Positions 16,356 to 25,708 of a stretch of 64,000 nucleotides of DNA are shown here, piece by piece. Below the pieces are notes generated by a model. It saw nothing but the letters and a program-made list of their open reading frames with translations. It did not search any database and was not told the origin of the DNA. Position 1 is the first letter of the stretch. Each line of letters begins with the position of its first letter. Position numbers and translations under genes: made by a program. Origin of the DNA: an uncultured Eubacteriales bacterium (GTDB taxonomy: Bacteria; Bacillota; Clostridia; Oscillospirales; Oscillospiraceae); assembly GCA_900540635.1 (NCBI GenBank), contig UQGU01000002.1, positions 62,001 through 126,000 of the forward strand, read 5' to 3'.

Positions 16356-17037
16356 AGATTTGGAAACGGAGATCGGCTATCATTTTCATAATATCTCCCT
16401 TTTGCAGAATGCCCTGACCCATTCCTCCTATGCCAACGAGCGTTGGCACAACAGCCTGCTCAGCAATGAGCGGCTGGAATTCTTGGGGGACAGCATTCTG
16501 GGAATGCTGGTAGCGGATTACCTTTACCGGAATTTCCCGGATCGCCCCGAAGGGGAATTGACCCGGATGCGGGCGGATATGGTCTGCGAGACCACGCTGG
16601 CCGGCGTTGCCGAGAAGATCCATCTGGGTGAACACCTGCTCCTGGGCCACGGCGAGGAGCAGGGCGGCGGCCGGACCCGGGAGTCCATTCTGGCAGATGC
16701 CGTGGAATCCGTCATCGCCGCGTCTTTTCTGGATGGCGGCATGGAGGCGGCACTGCACTTCGTCAGGACTTTTATCCTGGTGCAGGTGCCCGTGAAGCAG
16801 CTGCACAATGCGGACTATAAGACCCAGCTCCAGGAGTTGGTGCAGCAGAAGAAGAACCAGGTCCTCGCCTATGTTCTCCTGGACGAGACCGGCCCGGATC
16901 ACGACAAGCACTTTGCCGTGGCCGTGACCCTGAACGGCGCCGAAGTGGGGCGGGGTGACGGACGCAGCAAAAAGCGCGCCGAACAGGAGGCCGCCAGACT
17001 GGCCATTGAGAAGCTATTCCCGGGTGTGAACGCATAA
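16348..17037 (+). CDS. rnc: Ribonuclease III
   Basis: A 229-residue RNase III that cleaves double-stranded RNA in rRNA processing and mRNA turnover. The catalytic signature NERLEFLGDSILGMLVADYL (about residues 40-60) and the second acidic site ADAVESVIAASFLDGG are present. The C-terminal double-stranded RNA binding domain runs from DYKTQLQELVQQ to AEQEAARLAIEKL. ATG 16348 lies inside the end of plsX (8-base overlap), with GAAGGAG about eight bases upstream, so the two are translationally coupled. It is the last gene of the long + strand run and is closed by the hairpin at 17047. Confidence 0.95.
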   Translation: MIKDLETEIGYHFHNISLLQNALTHSSYANERWHNSLLSNERLEFLGDSILGMLVADYLYRNFPDRPEGELTRMRADMVCETTLAGVAEKIHLGEHLLLGHGEEQGGGRTRESILADAVESVIAASFLDGGMEAALHFVRTFILVQVPVKQLHNADYKTQLQELVQQKKNQVLAYVLLDETGPDHDKHFAVAVTLNGAEVGRGDGRSKKRAEQEAARLAIEKLFPGVNA

Positions 17038-17046
17038 GATACAAGA

Positions 17047-17070
17047 AGCCCCTGCCGCGCGGCAGGGGCT
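17047..17070. terminator. Bidirectional terminator hairpin
   Basis: A 10-bp GC-rich stem (17047-17056 with 17061-17070) with a 4-base loop stands between the rnc stop and the stop of the convergent glycosyltransferase gene. On the minus strand it is followed by TTCTTGT. Confidence 0.75.
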
Positions 17071-17076
17071 CATCAT

Positions 17077-18207
17077 TTATTCCGTAATGGATCGGTAAAT
17101 CTCTTCCATCCGTTTGGAGATGGTGTCCAGGCTGAAGGCCTGGACTTTTTCTTTTGCGGCTTCGCCAAGCGTGCGGCGCAGCTCCGGGTCGGATTCCAGA
17201 GAGACAATGGCTTCCGCAATGGATTTTGGATGCAAACGGGCGTAGATGCCCTCTTTCCGGTCCGTGATCAGGTCCACATTGCCTCTTATGGGGCTGACGA
17301 TGCATGGCAGCCCGCTGGACATGGCCTCCATCAGGGAAAGACTCAGGCCCTCCCGGAAGGAGATGAAGAGGAAGACATCCGCTGCGGCGTACAGCTGCGG
17401 AACATCCGACCGGTAGCCCAGAAAATGGACGCGATGCATCAAATGAAGCTGGCTGCAAAGGGCAATGTTGTTTTCCAGCTCCTGCCCACGACCGGCGCAC
17501 AGCAGGTGAACATGGGGATTCGGAATGCGGGCCATGGCCTCCAGCATCATGCGGTGATTTTTGTTTTTTGTCATTTCCGCAACGGACAAAAGGACAAAAT
17601 CATCTTTGCCCAATCCAAGGGAGACGCGGATGGCATCCCGCTCTGCGGAGTGATTCTGGAAGCGCTCCAGCTTGACACCCACGCCCTGGACATATTCCAG
17701 ACGCTTGGCATGAAGGTGCTTCCTGGAGAATTCATAGTCCTCTCGGTTGATTGTGATGAGCACGTCCGTGAAGAAGGATGCGATCCACTCCGCAGGGAAA
17801 AACACCAGCCAGTTCAGCAGCGGTGCACCCTTGTAGAAATGGTAGCCGTGGGCGGTGTAAACCACCTTGCAGCCCTTTTTCCGGGCATCCCTGGCGGCAA
17901 GACGGGTGAGAAAAGCGGCCACAGGAGTGTGGCAGTGGATCATGTCGAAGTCACCCTCATCAATGATGCTTTTCAGCTCCTTATAGGCCCGGATATTGTC
18001 CCGGGTCAGGGGAGAACGGCCAAAGGCTACGGGGTAATATTTGTTGCAATAGGGAATGTTGCATTCATTGGGATCATCGTAGTCATTTTTGGCGGCTACG
18101 GCAGTTTCCCAGCCCATTTCCTTCAGCATTTTCAGATAGGGAATGTGAAACTGTACGATGTGGGTCTTGACGACAGTCGCCACAAAGAGCACTTTTTTCT
18201 TTGCCAA
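17077..18207 (-). CDS. Glycosyltransferase family 4 (last gene of the surface-polysaccharide operon)
   Basis: A 376-residue GT-B glycosyltransferase of the EpsD/PglA type. The N-terminal half has MIHCHTPVAAFLTRLAARDA and VYTAHGYHFYKGAP; the C-terminal nucleotide-sugar half has the GT4 signature FISFREGLSLSLMEAMSSGL with the expected EX7E pattern. I place the start at TTG 18207 because AAGGAGG stands eight bases before it and the residues then read AKKKVLFVATVVKTH, a normal N-terminus. A longer reading would run back into the flippase gene. It lies 41 bases downstream of the flippase gene. The donor and acceptor sugars cannot be read from sequence. Confidence 0.9.
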   Translation of the reverse strand: MAKKKVLFVATVVKTHIVQFHIPYLKMLKEMGWETAVAAKNDYDDPNECNIPYCNKYYPVAFGRSPLTRDNIRAYKELKSIIDEGDFDMIHCHTPVAAFLTRLAARDARKKGCKVVYTAHGYHFYKGAPLLNWLVFFPAEWIASFFTDVLITINREDYEFSRKHLHAKRLEYVQGVGVKLERFQNHSAERDAIRVSLGLGKDDFVLLSVAEMTKNKNHRMMLEAMARIPNPHVHLLCAGRGQELENNIALCSQLHLMHRVHFLGYRSDVPQLYAAADVFLFISFREGLSLSLMEAMSSGLPCIVSPIRGNVDLITDRKEGIYARLHPKSIAEAIVSLESDPELRRTLGEAAKEKVQAFSLDTISKRMEEIYRSITE

Positions 18208-18248
18208 AAGGATCGCCTCCTTGGGGATTCCGATACCATCGGGAAAAA

Positions 18249-19637
18249 TCAAATCAGAGCGTTTCGTTTCCGGATGCGCAGCAGCTCCCAAATGCCAATG
18301 GCTGCGCCAAGGGCCCAGCGGATCAGCCAGAAACCGGACAGCAGATATACCAGAACGAAAACAATAAGGAATGCCGCGGCATATTTGCCCCACAGCGAGA
18401 AGCTGAAGGGATAGGTCTGTTTTCCGAGAAAATAACGGGTGGAAATATAGTGAGCCAGAAATTGCAGGGTGTGGGAAATGACGGTAGCCAGCGCCGCACC
18501 CAGCATTCCCAGAGGGGGAATGAGCAGATAGTTCAAAAGAATGTTGATCAGAGAAGAGGCGATGGTGGCAGCGGCTACGATCTTTACCTGCTTATGATAC
18601 TGCTCATAGGTAATGGGGAAGGTACACAGAAAATTCACATAGTGGCTCAGGGCAAACATGGGAACCAGGTTGGTGGAGCCCCAGAAGTCCTGGCCTGCAA
18701 AGAGGTGATAGACCTCTGTGCTCAGCAGGATGAAGCCGGCAGAAAGAACGGTAAAGAGCTCCAGGTAGTTCTCTGCACTGCTGCGGACGGCATCGGCATT
18801 GCCCTGCTTGGTATCCTCATAGAAGAAGGGAACCCAGGTATTGTTCAGGGCAGTGAAGATGGTATAAAGGACCGTACCCAGCTGGAAGGCGGTGGAGTAA
18901 ATGCCGCTGGTGCTGTCGCCTATCATCTGCCGCAGCATGATCACGTCGCTGTGTCCAAGCAGAAGGTCTGCCAGGTTGTAGAAAATATAGGGAATGGCGA
19001 GGGGAATGCAGAAGCGCCAGAATTCCCGATTGTAGAACGTCTTTCCCTTTGCCCAGATGGAGATGCAAAGACCAAGGCCCAGAAGGCCATAGACCGCGGC
19101 GATGGCGGTGATCCGGCCGTAATAGCGCTGTTCCTGGGGCAGGGCCAGGACGAACACCAGGGAGAGCCCCATGGTGGCCAGGGTGGTGACCAGAGACAGG
19201 AGCATATTCCGCCCTGCCTTCATTTCATAGGTCAGCTTCCGGTTCATGAAGTTCACGCCATAGGTGCCGAAGGACTGGAAGAGCACCAGCAGAATGAAAA
19301 AGGTGGGCAGGTTCAGCGCATTGCTGATGGGCCCCAGAAACAGGAGCACCAGCGCCGCGACAACCGCAAAGCAGACAAGAGACAGACTCAGAACGCTGGA
19401 CTGGTATTTGTCCTGCTCCGAAGCGGGAAATTCCACCATGGCGTTGGCCAGGGTCGCCTGGGTCTGCAATGTGGCTGCAATGGAAAGAATGCTGACCCAC
19501 ACATTATAATTGGAGACATTTCCGTAGCCGCCGGTGCCCAGAAGCCGGGAAAACAGCGGGGCCGTAATGATGGAAATGCCATAGAGCAGGCAGGTGGAGA
19601 GGATATTCAAAAAACCAACGCGGTTCCGTTTTTTCAT
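18249..19637 (-). CDS. Lipid-linked oligosaccharide flippase (Wzx-like)
   Basis: A 462-residue protein with about 12-14 hydrophobic helices, of the polysaccharide flippase (MVF/PST) superfamily. It starts with NRVGFLNILSTCLLYGISI and then APLFSRLLGTGGYGNVSNYN, the typical first helix and loop. In Wzx-type systems it moves the undecaprenyl-linked repeat unit to the outer face of the membrane. The start is ATG 19637 with a weak AGGA eight bases upstream. It lies between two glycosyltransferase genes; with the Wzy-like gene at 22093 it marks this locus as Wzx/Wzy-dependent rather than ABC-transporter dependent. Confidence 0.88.
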   Translation of the reverse strand: MKKRNRVGFLNILSTCLLYGISIITAPLFSRLLGTGGYGNVSNYNVWVSILSIAATLQTQATLANAMVEFPASEQDKYQSSVLSLSLVCFAVVAALVLLFLGPISNALNLPTFFILLVLFQSFGTYGVNFMNRKLTYEMKAGRNMLLSLVTTLATMGLSLVFVLALPQEQRYYGRITAIAAVYGLLGLGLCISIWAKGKTFYNREFWRFCIPLAIPYIFYNLADLLLGHSDVIMLRQMIGDSTSGIYSTAFQLGTVLYTIFTALNNTWVPFFYEDTKQGNADAVRSSAENYLELFTVLSAGFILLSTEVYHLFAGQDFWGSTNLVPMFALSHYVNFLCTFPITYEQYHKQVKIVAAATIASSLINILLNYLLIPPLGMLGAALATVISHTLQFLAHYISTRYFLGKQTYPFSFSLWGKYAAAFLIVFVLVYLLSGFWLIRWALGAAIGIWELLRIRKRNALI

Positions 19638-19646
19638 GGAGCGATC

Positions 19647-20906
19647 CTATTCTTTGTGGGCGGCCAGGCCGGCATAGACGGCCAGAAGGGCATGAAGGTT
19701 GTTTTCCGGGGAGTGGGTCTTTAGCGCCTTTTTCCGGGCGGCTGCACCCATGGCAGCGGCCTGGGAGCCCATGGCGAAGACCTGGCAGATGTCTTGGGCC
19801 AGAACATAGGGGGCTGAGGACTGATACAGCAGCCCTTCCTCCGGCGCATGGAGCATGGAGGAAACGCCGCCTACATCCGCTGCAATGCAGGGGAGTCCCA
19901 GCAGCATAGCCTCGCCGAGGACATTGGGGGAGTTTTCCATAACGGAAGGAAGCACAAAAGCATTGGCGCTCAAAAATGCCTGCTTCATTTGCTCGGCATT
20001 CAGGCATCCCAGAAAACGGACGTGATCCGTCAGGCCGTTTTTTGCGGCATAGCGGCGCAAATACCGGTGGTAGGTCTGCTCCAATAGCTTCTGACGGCCC
20101 TGTGGGCGGAAGATATCCGGCCCGGGTACCGAGATGATGGTATCGGGATATTGCTGCAAAACCAGCTTCAGCGCCTCCAGAAGATGATGGAAGCCCTTAA
20201 TGGGCGTATCCGGGCCGGAGGCGAAGATGCTGTGCTTTTGGCACAGGTCATACTGCCACTGACCGGAATAAAAGCATTTCCGCAGGGTCTCACCGCAGTA
20301 ATGATATTCCGCCTGGGGCGCCAGCATCCGGGCGGCAGCCGCATCCCAGTGGGTCCGACCGAAAATGTGCCGGGTGATGGAAAGTCCGGCGCGCTCCATG
20401 TTCCCCCTGCGGAGATAATGGCTGCGCTGCATGGCGACGTTGTCCAGCCGCAGCAGGTCCCGGGGGCTGAATCCCCGGAGGGCCCCGGCGGGAAGCCCGT
20501 CGGCATAGTGCTTTCCGCAGATGCAGCATAGACCCTGAAGGCCTACGACGGTCCTGTCCAGCAGTCCCGCTTCCCGGCAGATGCGCAGCATGGCAAGGGT
20601 ATGGCTGTATTCCGTTCCCCAGATGTGGATCACGTCCGGAGAGAAGGCGCGAATTTCCTGCCGGAACAGCGGCTCCAGGGAAAGCTCATAGCGGTGCATG
20701 ACGGGCTCTTCGAAAACCCGGTAGCTCAATTGCCCGAGGCTTCCCTGGCAGGCTTTGGGGCCCCGGCAAAGAACGCGGACGGTCATCTCCGGATCCGCGA
20801 GCAGGTCCTCCAGGGTGTGGTCGATCCACAGCCCGTTCCCGGCGGTGCCGTCTATGGCCTGCTGCACGGTGCCGGGTATTAAATTGCAAAGCCACAAAAG
20901 CCGCAT
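19647..20906 (-). CDS. Glycosyltransferase family 4
   Basis: A 419-residue GT-B glycosyltransferase. The N-terminus MRLLWLCNLIPGTVQQAID and the later block FVLPSVMENSPNVLGEAMLL followed by GLPCIAADVGGVSSML are the usual GT4 acceptor and donor regions, with the paired glutamates of the EX7E motif. It is translated from ATG 20906 behind AAAGGAA. Nine bases separate it from the flippase gene and four from the preceding glycosyltransferase, so it is cotranscribed. It should add one sugar of the repeat unit at the cytoplasmic face. Sugar specificity is unknown. Confidence 0.88.
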   Translation of the reverse strand: MRLLWLCNLIPGTVQQAIDGTAGNGLWIDHTLEDLLADPEMTVRVLCRGPKACQGSLGQLSYRVFEEPVMHRYELSLEPLFRQEIRAFSPDVIHIWGTEYSHTLAMLRICREAGLLDRTVVGLQGLCCICGKHYADGLPAGALRGFSPRDLLRLDNVAMQRSHYLRRGNMERAGLSITRHIFGRTHWDAAAARMLAPQAEYHYCGETLRKCFYSGQWQYDLCQKHSIFASGPDTPIKGFHHLLEALKLVLQQYPDTIISVPGPDIFRPQGRQKLLEQTYHRYLRRYAAKNGLTDHVRFLGCLNAEQMKQAFLSANAFVLPSVMENSPNVLGEAMLLGLPCIAADVGGVSSMLHAPEEGLLYQSSAPYVLAQDICQVFAMGSQAAAMGAAARKKALKTHSPENNLHALLAVYAGLAAHKE

Positions 20907-20910
20907 GGTA

Positions 20911-22071
20911 TCAGTTCCTTTCGGTGGATTCCAGCATGGTCAGGATCTTCTCTGCCTGGACCACATTGTTTCGGGTCTCCAGGACGAAGCGCCTTGCCTG
21001 AAGGCCCTGCTGCATCAGTTCCTCGTCAGACCGGGAGAGTACCTCCCGCAAGGCATCGGCAACGCCTTCGGGGGTCTCCTTCCGGATGAGATTGACATAG
21101 GGGAGATATTCCCTTGGCATTCCCGGCAGGTCCGTGGTCAGCACCGGCGTGCCGGAGGCCATATATTCCATGGTTTTGGAGGGAAAGGAGTATTTCACGA
21201 ACTCGGCATCGGTTGGCCGCGGGTTGACCAGCAGCGTAGCCTCCATTTCCTTTTCCACGATCTCGCTGCTGAGCAGCATCCCGCCGTATCGGATCCGGGG
21301 GTCATCCAGCGCTTTCAGGTCTTCCACATAGTCCCCGGGACCGTAGATGACCAGCTGGGTATCCGGCAGATCGGCCAGAAGGAAACCCTTCACCAGGTTT
21401 TCCAGGCCGTAGATCTTTTGAACGCTTCCTGCGTACAGGCAGATGCGGGGATGCTGTTTCCTGTCGGCCAAGGGCTGCCTGCTGGCCATTGCAATGTCAG
21501 CGTGGCCCTCCAGAATGACATAGGGCTTTCCTGTGGGATTGACTCGGGCATTCATCTGCTCCGTCAGCAGTACATAGTCGGTGCATCCGGCGATGACCCG
21601 GTTGGTCAGGCTCCGGTAGAGTTTGCTGTAGCCAAGCATATCCGGCAGGTCCGTGATGATGCCTACGCACCGGCAGCCCTTTTTCCGGGCGGCCAGCTGG
21701 GCAAACAGAGCGGTGGTGCAGTTCAGGCAGTCTACAAAGACAACGCTGTCCGGCCTTGCCAGCTTGCAGACCATGGAGTAAACCTGCCGGGCCCCGGAGA
21801 GAATCTTGCGGATCGGGTTTCGGTAGGCCACTGCGTACTGATAGCGGGCCCCGCCCTCTTCCTCCGGCGATAGGGCCAGGGAGGCGGTATCCATGAGACT
21901 GCGGTTCAGCGGCAGCGTCGCTGCCACGTCCACGGCGACATGACTGGCAAGACCTTCAATCAGCAGACGGTGGTATTTTTGACTCTGAAAGGCAGGCTTT
22001 TGGGCTGTATCGGAGAATAGCTGCCGATAGGTCTTTTCAGAGCAGGTTGTCACGGCATAAATGATGTGCAT
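20911..22071 (-). CDS. Glycosyltransferase (GT-B fold)
   Basis: A 386-residue glycosyltransferase, more divergent than its neighbours. The N-terminal domain has MHIIYAVTTCSEKTYRQLF; the donor domain has ICLYAGSVQKIYGLENLVKG and a late KTMEYMASGTPVLTTDLPG, equivalent to the GT4 signature. The ribosome binding site GGGAGGT lies just upstream of ATG 22071. It sits 21 bases after the Wzy-like gene. Acceptor and donor are unknown; the KIYGLENL phrase is common in capsule and O-antigen enzymes. Confidence 0.84.
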   Translation of the reverse strand: MHIIYAVTTCSEKTYRQLFSDTAQKPAFQSQKYHRLLIEGLASHVAVDVAATLPLNRSLMDTASLALSPEEEGGARYQYAVAYRNPIRKILSGARQVYSMVCKLARPDSVVFVDCLNCTTALFAQLAARKKGCRCVGIITDLPDMLGYSKLYRSLTNRVIAGCTDYVLLTEQMNARVNPTGKPYVILEGHADIAMASRQPLADRKQHPRICLYAGSVQKIYGLENLVKGFLLADLPDTQLVIYGPGDYVEDLKALDDPRIRYGGMLLSSEIVEKEMEATLLVNPRPTDAEFVKYSFPSKTMEYMASGTPVLTTDLPGMPREYLPYVNLIRKETPEGVADALREVLSRSDEELMQQGLQARRFVLETRNNVVQAEKILTMLESTERN

Positions 22072-22092
22072 AGTACCTCCCGACCCGGAGGC

Positions 22093-23361
22093 TTAAGCCT
22101 GCTCCGGGATGGATGCGTTCTTTTTGGGCAGCCGGTCGAGCAGAAGCTCCACGCATTCGATCAGCGCCAGAATGGGGAAGATCCAGAAATAGGGATCGGA
22201 GATCAGATTCTGGGTGTTGAAGGTAATGGCCAGCGCCAGCAGGCACAGCAGCTTTGTGGTCCAGTGCCCCTTGCCCCGAAGGACCAGACAGAGCCATGCA
22301 ATTACATGGAGCCAGCCGCTGAAAATGCCCAGGATGGCAAACAGAATGGTGGTGGAGCTGGTGTTGTCGGGGATGATCTCCAGAACGTAGGCAACCTCTC
22401 TTCCAACCCTGGGCCGGAAGGAGAGCAGATGCAGATTGATATGGATGCTCTCGAATCGGTCGTCGAAGGAGGGATTTCCCGGCGTTACCTTCTGGACCAT
22501 ATACAGCAGGGTGGTATACAGCGGGGGCTTCCGAATGAAAAGCCAGGCAAGAAACGCTGCGCCCAGAATGAAGGCGACCGCCGTCAGAAGTTTGCCGAGA
22601 GGGCTGCGGTAGAGCTTTTTTTCAAAGTAAACGGTCACCAGCAGCACCGCCATGGCTGCAATGGCACCGGTGGAGAAGGTGCTCAGCAGTGCCAGGCAAA
22701 GAATGCCGCAGCAGCACCACATATGGAGTTCCTTTTCCCATGCCACGTGGTAGAAGCAGAGATACAGTGCCAGGAACAGGAAGAACTGGTAAACGCCCGG
22801 CTCCCGGAAAATGCCGAAATTCCGGTCCCGGACCATGGTTTTCGGCACAAAAGCCAGAATATAATTGTAAAATTCGCCGCCGTAGGCATTGGCAAAGACA
22901 GGCGGCGTCAGGATGTTCCGGTCCGCCAGAGGCCGCAGCGCAAAAGCCGCCAGGGAATACACGGCAAGAACTGCCATTACGATGCAGAAGCCTTTTCCGG
23001 CCTGGGCACAGGTGACAAAATAGGAGAAGAATACCCCCAGCAGGATGCTCAGCAGGATGCTGAAATACATCATCTGCCAGTCCCTCTTTATGCACATGGG
23101 TATGAGGATGGCAGCAGCGAACAGCAGCGCCAGCAGAACACGGTAGTTCAGGACGATCTGCAAAAGGTGCCTGCGCTGGTAAATCAGAAACACCGCCAAG
23201 GCCGCCAGGGTAATGCCCAGACTGAAAAACTGTGCCTTATAAAAGCCCAGCAGGTAGTAGGATACCTGGCTGACCCGGCAGAGATAGAGGATCAGAAACA
23301 AATACAGCCCGAAAAGTACCTTATAGGCTGGTTTCTGGGGAAAGGGAAATCGATCGGTCAT
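22093..23361 (-). CDS. O-antigen/EPS polymerase-like membrane protein (Wzy-like)
   Basis: A 422-residue integral membrane protein with ten or more hydrophobic helices and a large hydrophilic loop around residues 255-320. This is the shape of Wzy polymerases, which join repeat units on the outer face of the membrane. Sequence conservation in this class is low, so the call rests on topology, length and position among glycosyltransferases and a flippase. ATG 23361 overlaps the stop of the upstream glycosyltransferase gene by four bases (ATGA). An O-antigen ligase-like protein is the main alternative. Confidence 0.75.
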   Translation of the reverse strand: MTDRFPFPQKPAYKVLFGLYLFLILYLCRVSQVSYYLLGFYKAQFFSLGITLAALAVFLIYQRRHLLQIVLNYRVLLALLFAAAILIPMCIKRDWQMMYFSILLSILLGVFFSYFVTCAQAGKGFCIVMAVLAVYSLAAFALRPLADRNILTPPVFANAYGGEFYNYILAFVPKTMVRDRNFGIFREPGVYQFFLFLALYLCFYHVAWEKELHMWCCCGILCLALLSTFSTGAIAAMAVLLVTVYFEKKLYRSPLGKLLTAVAFILGAAFLAWLFIRKPPLYTTLLYMVQKVTPGNPSFDDRFESIHINLHLLSFRPRVGREVAYVLEIIPDNTSSTTILFAILGIFSGWLHVIAWLCLVLRGKGHWTTKLLCLLALAITFNTQNLISDPYFWIFPILALIECVELLLDRLPKKNASIPEQA

Positions 23362-24461
23362 ATTTCCTCCCGGCGCATAAGCGCCACAATGGCAGAGGTC
23401 AGATGCTCCGCGCCACGAGGGACGGCTACCCCACCGTGGGCCTCGGCTACCTCCTGGCAGGCGGTGCCCTGATAGACGATTGGGGTGGTACCGCAGCAGG
23501 CGGCCTCCAGAACGGTCATGCCGAAGGTCTCCTCCACACTGGGGCAGACATAGACGTCGGCAGCGGTGTAAATTTGCGCCAGGGTGCGGCTGTCCGGGGT
23601 CCGGGGCAGCCCCAGAACGCCGGCAGGAAGCTTTTGAATCTGTTTCTCCGGCAATCCAACGAGCACAATGCGGCAGCTCTCCGGCAGCAGTGCGGCAAGG
23701 GCAAGAAAGTCCGCAAGCCCTTTTCGGGGCTCCCAGACATTTGCAACGCCCAGTACGAGAAAGCTGCCCTCCAGTCCCATCCGCTGCCGGAAATCACTTT
23801 TTGTCGGGTGAAAAACGCCGGTATCTACCTTGTTGGGTACGACCCGGATGGGATAATCCTTCAGGAAACTCTCCCGGACAAGGTTTGCCAGCCACTCGGA
23901 GGGGACCTCCAGGGAAAGGTTTTCAATACCGGTAAAGAGCGCCTTCTTCCGCAGATAGTTCTTTCGACTGGCATCCAGAAGGGCCTTGGGATATACGTTT
24001 TTCTGAGGGCAACTGCCACAGCAGGTTTTCCACTTTTCGCAGCCCACTGCGGAAAAATAGGGACAGTTCCCGGTGAAGGCCCAGCAGTCGTGCAGGGTCC
24101 AGATGATCTGCTTCCCGCAGCTGCGCAGATAATCAAACAAAAGTCCTACGTGAATATAGTACCCGTGCAGATTGTGCAGCCAGATCACATCCGGGTCATA
24201 TTCCCGGACCTGCCGGAGAAAACGGGCCGTGGCTGCCCGGGAGCCGAAGCCGCCGGTGCCGAAGATGCGGTGGCAGAGGGCGTGAAACCGGTAGTCCCAG
24301 GGACTTCCGATGGCTATGGTGGGCACACCGCACTGTGTAGCCTGCCGCCCATAGGCGATGCGGCAGGTGTGGCCCTGCTGCTCCAGCCGCTCACAGGCGG
24401 ACAAAATGATTCTGCCGGTGCTGCCGAAGCCGGCGACGGAATTGATAAACAGATATTTCAT
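23358..24461 (-). CDS. Glycosyltransferase family 4
   Basis: A 367-residue GT-B enzyme. The phrase TLHDCWAFTGNCPYFSA followed by CEKWKTCCGSCPQ is a Cys-rich insert characteristic of one GT4 branch of capsule and EPS enzymes. The donor-site block VYVCPSVEETFGMTVLEAAC is the GT4 signature. ATG 24461 has AAGGAGG about six bases upstream. A longer reading to 24626 would overlap the preceding gene by 165 bases and is not supported. It overlaps both neighbours by four bases, so translation is coupled along this part of the operon. Confidence 0.88.
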   Translation of the reverse strand: MKYLFINSVAGFGSTGRIILSACERLEQQGHTCRIAYGRQATQCGVPTIAIGSPWDYRFHALCHRIFGTGGFGSRAATARFLRQVREYDPDVIWLHNLHGYYIHVGLLFDYLRSCGKQIIWTLHDCWAFTGNCPYFSAVGCEKWKTCCGSCPQKNVYPKALLDASRKNYLRKKALFTGIENLSLEVPSEWLANLVRESFLKDYPIRVVPNKVDTGVFHPTKSDFRQRMGLEGSFLVLGVANVWEPRKGLADFLALAALLPESCRIVLVGLPEKQIQKLPAGVLGLPRTPDSRTLAQIYTAADVYVCPSVEETFGMTVLEAACCGTTPIVYQGTACQEVAEAHGGVAVPRGAEHLTSAIVALMRREEI

Positions 24462-25684
24462 GTGTCCTCCTTGCCGAGAAGCTCCCGGAAGAGGCGGACA
24501 TATTGGGCGGTGCAGATGTCCGGTGTATATCTGCGGAGATAGAGCTCTCTGCATTTTTGAGACATGGCGCGGCACCCCTCCGGGTCTGCCGCCATGCCGC
24601 GGAGCAGATCCGCGAGGCGTTGACATTCTCCGTTTTTCAAATGCACGCCAGCCCCGCCCTCAATATCCGCAACAATGTCGCTGTCGTCCATGATGGCAAT
24701 CAGGGGAATGCCCTCCATCATATAGCTGTAGGTCTTGCTGGGAACGCACAGGCCGGTGGTGCCGCGTTCCAGGGAAATGAGTGCGGCCCCGCTGATCTGC
24801 AGAGCATCCCGGTAGTCCTTGCCGTGGAGATAGTCCAGAACCCGGGCGTTTTTCAGCCCCTCCCGGGCAATTGTCTGCTTCAGCGCATCCAGCTTGTTGC
24901 CGTGACCGGCAAAAAGAAAGAAGATCCCGTCGTCATCCTTCAGCAGGCGAATGGCACCGAGAATGGTGTCCACATCCTGCACCGTTCCCATGTTGCCAAA
25001 ATAGGAGACCACGAATTTATTGCCCAGCGTTTCGGCAAAACGGTTGTCCGTCAGATCCCGATTCGGTTCGCCGCCGTCGGGATACCAGTTGGGGATGACA
25101 CGGATGCTGTCCGGAGAAATGGTGCGGTGCTCCGCCAAAAAGTGCTTCATTTCGGAGGAAAGGGCTACGACCCGGTCAAACCGGGGGTAGGCAACCTTGT
25201 TGATGTGCCGCATGAGCCCGGTAACGCTGCTGTCCGGGCCCAGGGCCCCGGTTTCCAAAGCCAGCTCGGGGTACAGGTCATAGGAGACAAAAACCAGCTT
25301 GCAGCCAAAAAGCGGTTTTGCCCAGGAGACGATCCAGGGCAAAATGGGCGGGTTGGAATAGACGACCAGGGTGCGGTAATCCCGCAGCTTTCCCAGGTGG
25401 GCCAGTACGGAAAGGGTGAAGGAAAAGTAATTCACGAGCCGCCCGAAGGTGTGGCTTCGGCTGGGCTGCAGATAAGAGAGCCGCTGAATGCCGACACCGG
25501 AAATTGTCTCCTTTTTGGGGACCTGGGGGCCGTTATAGTATTCCTTGGGGTAGCCGCAGAGCACGTCCACTCGGAACCCGCTATCGTGCAGTGCCTTCGC
25601 AGTGTCAAAGGGCAGCTGGGCGGAAGAGATGTACTCGGGGTGAAAGAACTGGCACAGAAAGAGAACGTCTTTTTTGGGTTTCAC
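24458..25684 (-). CDS. Glycosyltransferase family 4 (WcaI/WbuB-like)
   Basis: A 408-residue GT4 enzyme of the WcaI/WbuB branch. The start VLFLCQFFHPEYISSAQLPFD and the phrase FVVSYFGNMGTVQDVDTIL are typical, as is SLERGTTGLCVPSKTYSYMM near the donor site. WbuB-type members often transfer fucose or N-acetylfucosamine; that is only a hint for the substrate. The start is GTG 25684, with AAAGGAG about a dozen bases upstream. The stop overlaps the next start as ATGA. Confidence 0.87.
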   Translation of the reverse strand: MKPKKDVLFLCQFFHPEYISSAQLPFDTAKALHDSGFRVDVLCGYPKEYYNGPQVPKKETISGVGIQRLSYLQPSRSHTFGRLVNYFSFTLSVLAHLGKLRDYRTLVVYSNPPILPWIVSWAKPLFGCKLVFVSYDLYPELALETGALGPDSSVTGLMRHINKVAYPRFDRVVALSSEMKHFLAEHRTISPDSIRVIPNWYPDGGEPNRDLTDNRFAETLGNKFVVSYFGNMGTVQDVDTILGAIRLLKDDDGIFFLFAGHGNKLDALKQTIAREGLKNARVLDYLHGKDYRDALQISGAALISLERGTTGLCVPSKTYSYMMEGIPLIAIMDDSDIVADIEGGAGVHLKNGECQRLADLLRGMAADPEGCRAMSQKCRELYLRRYTPDICTAQYVRLFRELLGKEDT

Positions 25685-25708
25685 GTTGGATCGAGGCTCC
25701 TTTCTGTT

